From an uncultured Actinomycetes bacterium (GTDB lineage: Bacteria; Actinomycetota; Thermoleophilia; Solirubrobacterales; 70-9), in assembly GCA_946479725.1 (NCBI GenBank), contig CAMLHB010000012.1:1-24994 (forward strand): 24,994 nt of DNA. Direction: 5' to 3'. Positions 1 to 9,770 of this stretch are shown here, piece by piece. Position 1 is the first letter of the stretch; each line of letters opens with the position of its first letter. The translations under genes and the position numbers were made by a program. The notes under the pieces were generated by a model, which worked only from the letters and a program-made list of their open reading frames with translations, was not told the DNA's origin and did not search any database.

Positions 1-1320
1 CAGGACGACTTCCACTACATGTACAAGGGCCAGTGCCGCGCGATGGACAAGCTCGACCGCACGAACTCGTGGTCGCCGAACCTGAGCGACTCGACGCCGT
101 CGGGCTCCGAGACGCTGACCGCCTACCGCACCGTGCACGGCATCGTCTACGCGCGCGGGACCGTTCACGGCAAGAAGGTCGCGTTCGTCTCGGCGCGCAC
201 CACCTACTTCCACGAGGCCGACAGCGCGATCGGGTTCTTCGACCTCAACGACCCGACGAAGGTGCACGACCCGCAGTCGTTCCGCCAGGCGGTCGGCGGG
301 ATCAACTTCCTCTTCAACTGGGCCTACATCGACGCCGACCACATCGCCTACCAGCTGAGCGGCTGGATGCCGCAGCGGGCCAAGAGGACGTCGCCCGACT
401 TCCCGGTGCTCGGGACCGGCGCGTTCGACTGGCAGGGATTCGACCCGGACCTGCACACGGAGAAGACCGTGCCGCTGGACCGCCGCCCGCACACGGTCGA
501 CCAGAAGTACCTCGTCTCCTGGAACAACAAGCAGGCGCCGGGCTGGGCGGCGGCCGACGACAAGTACAGCTACGGGCCGCTCTTCCGCTCGCAGATGATC
601 GCCGACAAGGTCAAGGCGGCGACCAAAGGCAAGAAGAAGATGACGATCGTCCAGCTGATCCAGGCGATGGAGGAACCGGCGACCCAGGACCTGCGCGGCT
701 ACCGGCTGCTGCCGACGATCTTCAAGGCGATCGGCGAACCGAAATCGAAGGCTCTGCGTCGGGCGTTCGTGACCCTGCGCACCTGGCGCGAACACGGCGC
801 CCACAGGCGCGACCTCAACCGCGACGGCGTCTACGAGGAAAACGACGCGGTCGAACTGATGGACGCCTGGTGGCCGAAGCTGGTCGAGGGCGAGTTCAAG
901 CCGGTGCTCGGGGCGCGCGCCTACTCGGCCCTGGAAGGGATGGTGCGGACCGGCAGCTACACCGGCGGCTCGCCGACCGAACCTGACTTCTCCGACGGCT
1001 GGTGGAGCTACGTCTCCAAGGACCTGCGGGACCTCTACGGCCCGAAGCCGAAGGCTCCTTGGAGTCGAGTGTACTGCGGCGAGGGCTCGAAGAAGCAGTG
1101 CCGGGCGATGCTGCAGCGCACCCTGCGGGCGGCGCTGAAGGTCACCCCGCAGCAGCTCTACGGCGGCGGCGACGGCGCCTGCGCCTCGAACCCGCAGCCC
1201 TCCTGCTTCGACCAGAACCGGCCGGCGGTGACCGGCGGCATCTCGATGCCCCCGTTCCCGTTCCAGAACCGGCCGACCTTCCAGCAGGTGGTGACGCCGA
1301 CGCAGAAGCTGCCTCGGTGA
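1..1320 (+). CDS. Penicillin acylase family protein, C-terminal part (5' end outside window)
   Basis: The reading frame is open from base 1 and ends at TGA 1318-1320, giving 439 residues without a start, so this is the C-terminal part. Penicillin acylases are Ntn-hydrolases of family S45 that cleave amide bonds of acylated small molecules, often outside the cytoplasm. Diagnostic segments are FNWAYIDADHIAYQLSGWMP (about residue 105), VSWNNKQAPGW (about residue 170) and a late alpha-helical region containing RDLNRDGVYEENDAVELMDAWW. The catalytic N-terminal Ser of the beta chain, expected further upstream, is not in the window, so activity cannot be judged. The tail is rich in Pro, Gln and Gly and contains four Cys, possibly in disulfides. 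The gene is followed within 5 nt by a large inverted repeat. The substrate is unknown; the family name is often misleading about the natural role, and quorum-signal acylases are one alternative. Confidence 0.88.
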   Translation, partial: QDDFHYMYKGQCRAMDKLDRTNSWSPNLSDSTPSGSETLTAYRTVHGIVYARGTVHGKKVAFVSARTTYFHEADSAIGFFDLNDPTKVHDPQSFRQAVGGINFLFNWAYIDADHIAYQLSGWMPQRAKRTSPDFPVLGTGAFDWQGFDPDLHTEKTVPLDRRPHTVDQKYLVSWNNKQAPGWAAADDKYSYGPLFRSQMIADKVKAATKGKKKMTIVQLIQAMEEPATQDLRGYRLLPTIFKAIGEPKSKALRRAFVTLRTWREHGAHRRDLNRDGVYEENDAVELMDAWWPKLVEGEFKPVLGARAYSALEGMVRTGSYTGGSPTEPDFSDGWWSYVSKDLRDLYGPKPKAPWSRVYCGEGSKKQCRAMLQRTLRAALKVTPQQLYGGGDGACASNPQPSCFDQNRPAVTGGISMPPFPFQNRPTFQQVVTPTQKLPR

Positions 1321-1324
1321 TGGG

Positions 1325-1409
1325 GGGAGGGGTCGGGGGTCCCCTCTCCCGACACATCTCGCTATGGCTCGATGTTGAGTGTCCTGAGAGGGGACCCCCG
1401 ACCCCTCCC
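1325..1409. repeat. Inverted repeat with 24-bp perfect arms
   Basis: Arms 1325-1348 and 1386-1409 are exact reverse complements (the left arm begins GGGAGGGGTCGGGGG). They are separated by 37 nt that can extend the stem after a 2-nt internal mismatch through GACAC 1351-1355 pairing with GTGTC 1379-1383. It lies between two genes on the same strand. There is no T-tract after it, so it is not a classical intrinsic terminator. It could act as a processing/termination hairpin or be one copy of a dispersed palindromic element. Confidence 0.85.
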
Positions 1410-1438
1410 GGTGAGCGCCCCTGTCAACATCGTCGGCT

Positions 1439-2110
1439 ATGGGCGAAGAGCTATTTGCGGCTGTCGACGCGTTCATTGGCGAGACGATCGTCGAGGAGGA
1501 CGAGGGGTTGCGCGGGGCCGTGGAGGCTGCCGAGGCGGCTGGGCTGCCGTCGATTCAGGTCTCGCCGCCGCAGGGGAAGCTCTTGCAACTGCTGGTTCGG
1601 CTGGTCGGCGCCAGGCGGATCCTCGAGTTCGGGACGCTGGGCGGCTACAGCGCGATCCTGATGGCGCGGGCGCTACCGGCCGACGGGGGGCTGATCACCC
1701 TCGAGGCGGAGCCGGAGTTCGCCGAGGTGGCGCGGCGCAGCATCGACGCCGCCGGCGTGGGGGAGAAGGTCGCGATCCGCATCGGGCCGGCGCTGGAGGC
1801 ATTGCCGGCGCTGGAGGAAGAGGCCGGCCCGCCCTTCGACCTCGTCTTCATCGACGCCGACAAGGTCAACACGCCCAACTACTTCGCCTGGGCGCTCGAC
1901 CACACGCGCCCCGGCGGCCTGATCGTCGCCGACAACGTTGTCCGCGATGGGACCCTCGCCGACGCCGCCGACCCCGACGAGGCGACGCAGGCCCAGCGCC
2001 GCCTGCACGAGACGCTGAGGGGGGAGCCGCGGGTCAGCGCCACCACCATCCAGACCGTCGGCGTCAAGGGCTACGATGGCTTTCTCGTCGCCCTCGTCGA
2101 GCCTGCCTAA
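1439..2110 (+). CDS. SAM-dependent O-methyltransferase (caffeoyl-CoA OMT / Methyltransf_3 type)
   Basis: A 223-residue cytosolic class I methyltransferase, close to the usual 210-230 residues of the bacterial O-methyltransferase (DUF/Methyltransf_3) family. These transfer the methyl group of S-adenosylmethionine to catechol-type or other hydroxyl acceptors, with a divalent metal. Motif I is visible as ILEFGTLGGYSA (residues 61-72), the following acidic strand as LITLEAEPEFAEVARRS, and the metal/SAM-binding strand as FDLVFIDADK (133-142). A second acidic/Asn pair, VADNVV, follows, as in metal-dependent OMTs. The ATG at 1439 is chosen because the family N-terminal helix starts there; no convincing ribosome-binding site precedes it. 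It lies directly upstream of the ribosomal cluster with 149 nt between, so whether they share a transcript is open. The acceptor substrate cannot be read from the sequence. Confidence 0.88.
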   Translation: MGEELFAAVDAFIGETIVEEDEGLRGAVEAAEAAGLPSIQVSPPQGKLLQLLVRLVGARRILEFGTLGGYSAILMARALPADGGLITLEAEPEFAEVARRSIDAAGVGEKVAIRIGPALEALPALEEEAGPPFDLVFIDADKVNTPNYFAWALDHTRPGGLIVADNVVRDGTLADAADPDEATQAQRRLHETLRGEPRVSATTIQTVGVKGYDGFLVALVEPA

Positions 2111-2259
2111 AAGCGCCTGATGACAAGGTGGGCGCCAGGCACCGTTGAGGCGTCGCCCCTGCTATCTTTCCCGGTCGGCCTTGTTGGCCGGTTGGTTGAT
2201 CCTGCCGTCCGATTCATGGGGCGCGTGGGAATCCTGTTGTCGATACGAGATCCGGAGCA

Positions 2260-2373
2260 ATGAAGGTTCGAGCTTCCGTCAAGCCGATGTGCGAGAAGTG
2301 CAAGGTAATCCGCCGCAACGGGGCGGTCCTGGTGATCTGCCAGAACCCGCGCCATAAGCAGAGGCAGGGTTAG
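2260..2373 (+). CDS. rpmJ: Ribosomal protein bL36
   Basis: A 37-residue protein reading [20 protein letters not shown] and ending RHKQRQG. It is the smallest large-subunit protein and binds 23S rRNA. The zinc ribbon of the C+ form is intact: Cys11, Cys14, Cys27 and His32. GGAG at 2254-2257 is a ribosome-binding site, although its spacing to the ATG is tight. The stop codon lies 2 nt before the GTG start of rpsM, so the two are probably translationally coupled. In most bacteria rpmJ follows infA; here it follows an O-methyltransferase and infA is not in the window. Confidence 0.97.
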   Translation: MKVRASVKPMCEKCKVIRRNGAVLVICQNPRHKQRQG

Positions 2374-2375
2374 CC

Positions 2376-2747
2376 GTGGCGCGGATCGCGGGGATCAACA
2401 TCCCGGTCAACAAACGGGCTGAAATCGGGCTCACCTACATCTTCGGGATCGGCCAGTCGACGGCGAGGAAAATCCTCGCCGAGACGGGCGTCGACCCCGA
2501 CACGCAGGTCAAGGACCTGACCGAGGACGAGGTCATGAAACTGCGCGAGGCGGTTGAGAACCGCGAGGTCGAGGGCGACCTCCGCCGCGAGCGCTCCCAG
2601 AACGTCAAACGGCTGATGGAGATCGGTTCCTACCGCGGCCTCCGTCACCGCCGCGGCCTCCCGGTCCGCGGCCAGCGAACCAAGACCAACGCCCGTGGCC
2701 GCAAGGGCCCCCGGCGCCTCAGCGTCGCCGGTAAGCGCAAGGTATAG
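2376..2747 (+). CDS. rpsM: Ribosomal protein uS13
   Basis: A 123-residue small-subunit head protein that contacts 16S rRNA, the P-site tRNA and the large subunit. The sequence is typical throughout: [20 protein letters not shown] at the start, the [12 protein letters not shown] helix-two-turn-helix segment, and [20 protein letters not shown] followed by a basic tail ending GKRKV. It starts with GTG at 2376, 2 nt after the rpmJ stop. The GAGGCAGGG at the end of rpmJ can serve as its ribosome-binding site. It is the second gene of the rpmJ-rpsM-rpsK-rpsD-rpoA-rplQ cluster. Confidence 0.98.
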   Translation: MARIAGINIPVNKRAEIGLTYIFGIGQSTARKILAETGVDPDTQVKDLTEDEVMKLREAVENREVEGDLRRERSQNVKRLMEIGSYRGLRHRRGLPVRGQRTKTNARGRKGPRRLSVAGKRKV

Positions 2748-2755
2748 GCAGACAG

Positions 2756-3154
2756 ATGGCTGAGAAAAAACCCGCCAAAGGGCGCACGCGCCGCCGCGTC
2801 AAAAAGAACGTCACCTACGGGCAGGCGCACATCAAGACCTCCTTCAACAACACGATCGTCACCCTGACCGACACCGACGGCAACGTGATCGCCTGGGAGT
2901 CGGCCGGCTCGGCCGGGTTCAAAGGCTCCCGCAAGTCAACCCCGTTCGCGGCCCAGGTGACGGCCGACGCGGCCGCCAAAAAGGGCATGGAACACGGACT
3001 CGAGCGGGTCGAAGTCTTCGCCAAGGGCGCGGGTTCGGGCCGTGAGACCGCGATCCGCTCGCTGCAGGCCGCCGGCCTCGACGTCACCACCGTCAAGGAC
3101 GTCTCGCCGCAGGCCCACAACGGCTGTCGGCCGAAGAAGCGGAGGAGGGTCTAA
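2756..3154 (+). CDS. rpsK: Ribosomal protein uS11
   Basis: A 132-residue platform protein of the 30S subunit. It has a short basic N-terminal extension (residues 1-18). The conserved body follows: [40 protein letters not shown] and the C-terminal [20 protein letters not shown], which matches the family signature. It starts 8 nt after rpsM. Its TAA stop overlaps the rpsD start by one base (TAATG), which implies stop-start re-initiation and coupled synthesis. Confidence 0.98.
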   Translation: MAEKKPAKGRTRRRVKKNVTYGQAHIKTSFNNTIVTLTDTDGNVIAWESAGSAGFKGSRKSTPFAAQVTADAAAKKGMEHGLERVEVFAKGAGSGRETAIRSLQAAGLDVTTVKDVSPQAHNGCRPKKRRRV

Positions 3155-3774
3155 TGGCTCGGGATACCGCCCCGCAGTGCAAGCAGTGTCGGCGCGAGGG
3201 CCAGAAGCTCTTCCTCAAGGGTGAGCGCTGCTTCACCGACAAGTGCGGCGTCGAGCGCCGCTCATACCCGCCCGGCGAGCACGGCCGCGGCCGCCTGCGC
3301 CAGAGCGAGTACCGGGTGCAGCTGCGCGAGAAGCAGAAGACCCGCCGCTACTACCAGGTGCTGGAGAAACAGTTCCGCGCCTACTACGACAAAGCCTCCC
3401 GCCAGGACGGCGTCACCGGCGAGAACCTGCTGCGCCTGCTCGAGTCCCGCTTCGACAACGTCCTCGTCCGCCTCGGCTTCGCCGCCTCGCGGCGCCAGGC
3501 GCGACAGCTGATCACCCACGGCCATTGGCAGATCAACGGCCGCCGCGTGAACATCCCCTCGTACCAGGTACGACCCGAAGACATCGTCTCGATCAAGGCC
3601 GGATCGAACGCCACCGACACGATCCGGCGGGCGACGGAACTCGTCTCCACGGTTCCCGCCTGGCTGCAGGCCGATCACGATGCCCTCACCGCCAAGGTCC
3701 TGCGCTACCCCGAGCGTTCCGAGATCTCGGCGCCGGTCCAGGAGCAGCTGATCGTCGAGCTGTACTCCAAGTAG
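3154..3774 (+). CDS. rpsD: Ribosomal protein uS4 (zinc-binding form)
   Basis: A 206-residue primary 16S rRNA-binding and assembly-initiating protein of the 30S subunit. The N-terminal zinc motif of the C+ form is complete: Cys9, Cys12, Cys26 and Cys31. The S4 RNA-binding domain lies at about residues 95-155 (RLDN-type segment LESRFDNVLVRLGFAASRRQ, then ARQLITHGHWQINGRRV). The C-terminus VQEQLIVELYSK is canonical. In many bacteria uS4 is the translational repressor of this cluster; no leader structure supporting that was identified here. The start overlaps the rpsK stop by one base, and rpoA follows after 40 nt. Confidence 0.98.
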   Translation: MARDTAPQCKQCRREGQKLFLKGERCFTDKCGVERRSYPPGEHGRGRLRQSEYRVQLREKQKTRRYYQVLEKQFRAYYDKASRQDGVTGENLLRLLESRFDNVLVRLGFAASRRQARQLITHGHWQINGRRVNIPSYQVRPEDIVSIKAGSNATDTIRRATELVSTVPAWLQADHDALTAKVLRYPERSEISAPVQEQLIVELYSK

Positions 3775-3814
3775 TCCGGACAATCGTTTTCTGAACCACC
3801 AGAGCAAGGAACTC

Positions 3815-4795
3815 ATGACCACCGATTTCCAGGTCCCCCGCATCACCTCCGAGAAAGTCGACGACCGCCGTGGCACGTTCACGATCGAGCCGCTCGACAA
3901 GGGCTTCGGCTACACGTTCGGCAACAGCCTTCGTCGCGTCCTCCTCTCCTCGCTCGGCGGCGCCGCCATCACCAGCGTCCGCATCGAGGGAGTGGCGCAC
4001 GAGTTCTCGACCGTGCCCGGCGTCAAAGAGGACGTCACCGACATCATCCTCAACCTCAAGGACCTCGTCGTCCGCATGCACACCGATGCCGACGAGGTCG
4101 AGGCGCCGCTGGTTGCCACCGGCCCCGGCGAGGTGAAGGCGAAGGACATCGACCTGCCCTCCGGCGTCGAGATCCTCAACCCCGACGCGCCGATCGCGAC
4201 GCTCGAGAAAAAAACCAAACTCGAGGTCTACCTGACGATCGGCCGCGGCCGCGGCTACTCGCCGGCCGAAGAGAACAAGTCCGACGACCAGCCGATCGGC
4301 GTGATCCCGATCGACTCGATCTTCTCGCCGATCCGGCGCGCCTCCTACGCGGTCGACGCCGCCCGCGTCGGCCAGCGCACCGACTACGACAAGCTCAGCC
4401 TCGACCTCGAAACCGACGGCTCGATCGAGCCGGGGGCGGCGCTGCGCGAGGCCTCCGAGATCCTGATCAAGAGCCTGGCGATCTTCACCGATGCCGACCG
4501 GGTCGAGGAGCTGACCGCGCGCGAGCCGGTGCCGGCGGTGCCGAGCGACGGCTTCTCCGCCGCCGGCGACGGCGGTGTCGCCGCCGCCAACGGCCTCGAC
4601 GAGATCCTGATCGAGGAGCTCGAACTGGGCGTCCGCTCCTACAACTGCCTGAAGCGGGCCGGCGTGCAGACCGTCGGCGACCTGGTGCGCAAGTCGCGCG
4701 CGGAACTGAACGCGATCCCGAACTTCGGCCAGAAGTCGATCGAGGAAGTTATCGAGACCCTGCACTCCCGCGGTCTGGACCTGCAGGCGGACTAG
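3815..4795 (+). CDS. rpoA: DNA-directed RNA polymerase subunit alpha
   Basis: A 326-residue subunit that dimerises to nucleate RNA polymerase assembly. The N-terminal domain covers residues 1 to about 230 and includes GFGYTFGNSLRRVLLSSLGGAAI, cut here as GFGYTFGNSLRRVLLSS at the dimer interface, and the VPGVKEDVTDIILNLK segment. A Gly/Ala-rich linker lies around residues 235-258. The C-terminal DNA/activator-binding domain includes SYNCLKRAGVQTVGDLV and FGQKSIEEVIETL. AAGGA at 3806-3810 gives a clear ribosome-binding site 4 nt before the ATG. Length and domain order are normal. rplQ follows after 27 nt. Confidence 0.98.
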   Translation: MTTDFQVPRITSEKVDDRRGTFTIEPLDKGFGYTFGNSLRRVLLSSLGGAAITSVRIEGVAHEFSTVPGVKEDVTDIILNLKDLVVRMHTDADEVEAPLVATGPGEVKAKDIDLPSGVEILNPDAPIATLEKKTKLEVYLTIGRGRGYSPAEENKSDDQPIGVIPIDSIFSPIRRASYAVDAARVGQRTDYDKLSLDLETDGSIEPGAALREASEILIKSLAIFTDADRVEELTAREPVPAVPSDGFSAAGDGGVAAANGLDEILIEELELGVRSYNCLKRAGVQTVGDLVRKSRAELNAIPNFGQKSIEEVIETLHSRGLDLQAD

Positions 4796-4822
4796 GGACT
4801 CGACGAGGGCGGGGGCGGACCG

Positions 4823-5176
4823 ATGCGGCACAAAAAGAAGCGGAACAAGCTCAGCCGCGATTCCGCCCACCGCGAGGCGCTGCTCTCGAACCTCTCGAAG
4901 CAGCTGATCGAGCACGAGCGGATCCAGACCAGCCAGGCCAAGGCCAAGGCGGTCAAGCCCGAGGTCGAGAAGCTGATCACCCTCGCCAAACGAGGCGACC
5001 TCCACGCCCGTCGCCAGGCTCTCGCCACCCTTCACAACGACAAGTTCATCGTCCACAAGCTGTTCGACGAGGTGGCGCCCCGCTACGCCGAGCGCCCCGG
5101 CGGCTACACCCGCATCGTCAAGCTCGGCCCGAGGAAGTCCGACTCGACCGAGATGGTCTTCCTCGAGCTCGTCTAG
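4823..5176 (+). CDS. rplQ: Ribosomal protein bL17
   Basis: A 117-residue large-subunit protein lying near the peptide exit tunnel. The N-terminus MRHKKKRNKLSRDSAHREAL is the conserved opening, and the body includes LISLAKRGDLHAR-like ITLAKRGDLHARRQAL and ends with GGYTRIVKLGPRKSDSTEMV. A G-rich stretch just upstream of the ATG can serve as ribosome-binding site. It is the last gene of the ribosomal cluster; the next gene on this strand is unrelated. Confidence 0.98.
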   Translation: MRHKKKRNKLSRDSAHREALLSNLSKQLIEHERIQTSQAKAKAVKPEVEKLITLAKRGDLHARRQALATLHNDKFIVHKLFDEVAPRYAERPGGYTRIVKLGPRKSDSTEMVFLELV

Positions 5177-5216
5177 CCGCCGCAAGCTGCCCCAAAAACA
5201 GGCTGGGTAGGGGGAG

Positions 5217-5236
5217 AGTCGCAGGGGTTGGCGACT
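5217..5236 (+). terminator. Weak hairpin after rplQ
   Basis: AGTCGC (5217-5222) and GCGACT (5231-5236) form a 6-bp stem with an 8-nt G-rich loop, 40 nt after the rplQ stop and 10 nt before the next ATG. There is no T-run, so it is only a candidate attenuator or end-of-operon structure. Confidence 0.3.
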
Positions 5237-5246
5237 TGTAGGGGCT

Positions 5247-6182
5247 ATGACCCCCAAAACTCGCCAGTCGCCTGCCTCGGGGGTTGCTGAGGATGTTCGG
5301 AGCGCCGAGACGTGGCGGCTCGCTCGGCGACAGCATTGGGTGATCGCGCGGACTCAGCTGCTGGCGCTGGGATTTTCTTCGGAAGCGATTCGACATCGAA
5401 TCGAGCGCGGTCGCCTGAACCCGGTGCGGCGGGGTATCTACTCCGTCGGGCGCCCCTCCCTCACCCAGCATGGCCGTTGGATGGCTGCGGTTCTGGCCTG
5501 TGGCGACGGCGCGGTCCTCAGCCATTCCAGCGCGGCGGCCTTGTGGCGCATTGGGTATGAGCGGCGCTCCGAGATAGAGCTCTCCCTACCCAGCCAGTCC
5601 CATCGCGAAGTTCCCGGCCTTCGGATTCATCGCAGGCCTTCGCTCGATGTCGAGCGAAGCACCGCCACGCGGCACCACATCCCGGTCACCACTCCCGTCC
5701 AGACCTTGATCGACATGACCCTCCGCCTCGACCGCCGCGGCGTCGAGCGGATGATCAACGAGGCGGACAAATACGACCTCGTCCACCCGCCCGGGCTGCG
5801 AAATGCCCTGGAGGAGCGAGTCGGAGAGTCCGGAGTAGCGAGACTCCGCCACATCCTCGACCGCCGCACCTTCCGCCTGACCAAAGAGGAGCTTGAACGG
5901 CGCTTTCTCCCCCTCGCCCGCAAGGCCGGGCTCCCCACTCCGCTCACCGGCCAGTGGCTCAACGACTTCGAAGTCGACTTCTACTGGCCCGAACTCGGTC
6001 TGGTCGTCGAGACCGACGGCTTGCGCTATCACCGCACGCCGGCCGAGCAGGCTCGGGACCGGCTTCGCGATCAGGCCCACACCGCCGCCGGCCTCACCCA
6101 GCTCCGCTTCACGCACGAGCAAGTTCGTTACGAACCCGACTATGTGGTGCGGATCCTTGCCGCAACCGCACGTCAGCTGTAG
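5247..6182 (+). CDS. AbiEi-like N-terminal domain fused to DUF559 (Vsr/PD-(D/E)xK-like) protein
   Basis: A 311-residue protein of an architecture common in high-GC actinobacteria. The N-terminal region, about residues 28-80, reads ARRQHWVIARTQLLALGFSS, then RGRLNPVRRGIYSVG. It resembles the winged-helix domain of AbiEi-type antitoxins (type IV toxin-antitoxin). The C-terminal region, about 210-311, resembles DUF559, a small endonuclease-like fold: E242-V-D244 then VVETDG (E255, D257), followed by RDRLRDQAHTAAGLTQLRFT. That residue pattern fits a PD-(D/E)xK core, so nuclease activity is possible but unproven. There is no AbiEii partner next to it, so a classical toxin-antitoxin pair is not seen. 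The gene stands alone between rplQ and the reversed truA, and its last 10 bases overlap the 3' end of truA. The ATG at 5247 is the only good start; no strong ribosome-binding site is seen. Confidence 0.75.
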   Translation: MTPKTRQSPASGVAEDVRSAETWRLARRQHWVIARTQLLALGFSSEAIRHRIERGRLNPVRRGIYSVGRPSLTQHGRWMAAVLACGDGAVLSHSSAAALWRIGYERRSEIELSLPSQSHREVPGLRIHRRPSLDVERSTATRHHIPVTTPVQTLIDMTLRLDRRGVERMINEADKYDLVHPPGLRNALEERVGESGVARLRHILDRRTFRLTKEELERRFLPLARKAGLPTPLTGQWLNDFEVDFYWPELGLVVETDGLRYHRTPAEQARDRLRDQAHTAAGLTQLRFTHEQVRYEPDYVVRILAATARQL

Positions 6183-6188
6183 CTGACG
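6171..6188. terminator. Short palindrome spanning both convergent stop codons
   Basis: CGTCAGCT (6171-6178), GT, AGCTGACG (6181-6188) is a perfect 8-bp inverted repeat. It contains the TGA of truA (6175-6173, minus strand) and the TAG of the DUF559 gene (6180-6182). It could terminate transcription from both sides, although no T-tract follows on either strand. Confidence 0.45.
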
Positions 6189-6907
6189 GACTCGAGGTAG
6201 AGGCCGTGAGGGGGAGCGGTGTCGCCCGCCGCGGTTCGCGGCGCGCCCTCTAGAAGCGCGACGAAGCTCTCTACAGCTCTGCGGCCGGAGGCGACTTCGA
6301 GCTGGGTGCCGACGAGGACGCGGACCATGTTGCGCATGAAGGCGTCGGCGGTGATGCGGAAGGAGAGGATGTCGCCTTCGTTGGTCCAGGAGGCGGCGAG
6401 GATGTCGCGGTCGAAGCGGACGTGGTCGTTTTGGGTGGGGGTGAAGGCGGTGAAGTCGTGGTTGCCGGGGAGGGCCGCGGCGCAGGCGTCGAGCGCCTCA
6501 TGGTCGACCCGGTGCGGCCACCAGAGCGCCTTGCCGAGCTCGAACGGGCTGGGCGCGCTGCGGGCAAGGAGGCGGTAGCGGTAGCTGCGCGCCCTCGCGT
6601 CGTGGCGGGCGTTGAAGCCGTCGGCGGCCGGCGCCGCGGCGGTGACGGCGACGTCGTCCGGCAGCAGCCCGTTGAGCCGCCGCGACAGGTCATGCGGGGG
6701 GTCCGCCGGCGTATCGAAGCTGGCCACCTGCCCGAGGGCGTGGACGCCCGTGTCGGTGCGCCCGGCGACCGTCAGTTCGACCGGTTCCCGCAAGACCGTC
6801 GCCAGCGCCGGCTCCAGCTCCCCCTGCACGGTCCGCTGGCCGGGCTGCCTGGCCCAGCCGCGAAAGCCGGCGCCGTCGTATTCGACGTCGAGCCTGACAG
6901 TGGTCAT
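6173..6907 (-). CDS. truA: tRNA pseudouridine(38-40) synthase TruA
   Basis: A 244-residue enzyme that converts U38, U39 and U40 of the tRNA anticodon stem-loop to pseudouridine. The start MTTVRLDVEYDGAGFRGWAR is typical. The catalytic motif AGRTDTGVHALGQ carries the essential Asp52. Later family segments are FNARHDARARSYRYRL, GNHDFTAF and the C-terminal FMRNMVRVLVGTQLEVASG. A longer in-frame extension to 7261 exists but runs through surE and has no family similarity, so the ATG at 6907 is used. It is divergent from surE with 34 nt between and convergent with the DUF559 gene, overlapping it by 10 nt. In many bacteria truA follows rplQ on the same strand; here it is near but inverted. A -10-like GATACT lies 6 nt before the ATG. 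Confidence 0.96.
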   Translation of the reverse strand: MTTVRLDVEYDGAGFRGWARQPGQRTVQGELEPALATVLREPVELTVAGRTDTGVHALGQVASFDTPADPPHDLSRRLNGLLPDDVAVTAAAPAADGFNARHDARARSYRYRLLARSAPSPFELGKALWWPHRVDHEALDACAAALPGNHDFTAFTPTQNDHVRFDRDILAASWTNEGDILSFRITADAFMRNMVRVLVGTQLEVASGRRAVESFVALLEGAPRTAAGDTAPPHGLYLESVSYS

Positions 6908-6913
6908 GGCGGC

Positions 6914-6919
6914 AGTATC
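6914..6919 (-). promoter_or_regulatory. Candidate -10 box of truA (leaderless)
   Basis: GATACT on the minus strand, followed by 6 nt and the ATG at 6907. A start site at the usual distance would fall at or next to the ATG, giving a leaderless mRNA. No clear -35 box is seen. Confidence 0.4.
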
Positions 6920-6928
6920 TCCGAACCC

Positions 6929-6934
6929 TAGAAT
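6929..6934 (+). promoter_or_regulatory. Candidate -10 box of surE (leaderless)
   Basis: TAGAAT matches the -10 consensus at five of six positions and lies 7 nt before the GTG at 6942. The expected start of transcription is at or next to the start codon. No Shine-Dalgarno sequence is present, which fits a leaderless transcript. Confidence 0.5.
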
Positions 6935-6941
6935 CGGGTTG

Positions 6942-9766
<2,825 letters not shown>

Positions 9767-9770
9767 CCGT

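Noticed and set aside
2194..2207. GGTTGATCCTGCCG, identical to the conserved 5' start of archaeal/eukaryotic small-subunit rRNA
   Set aside because: Only about 14 bases match and nothing rRNA-like follows; rpmJ begins 50 nt later. Chance similarity.
3686..5257. Long minus-strand open frame (over 500 codons) across rpoA and rplQ
   Set aside because: Antisense shadow of a GC-rich gene; its translation is low-complexity with Leu/Val/Gly/Asp and no domain, while the plus strand carries canonical rpoA and rplQ.
6612..6941. Upstream in-frame extension of surE
   Set aside because: It lies antisense inside truA and has no SurE similarity; the family start is the VRILLTNDDG strand.
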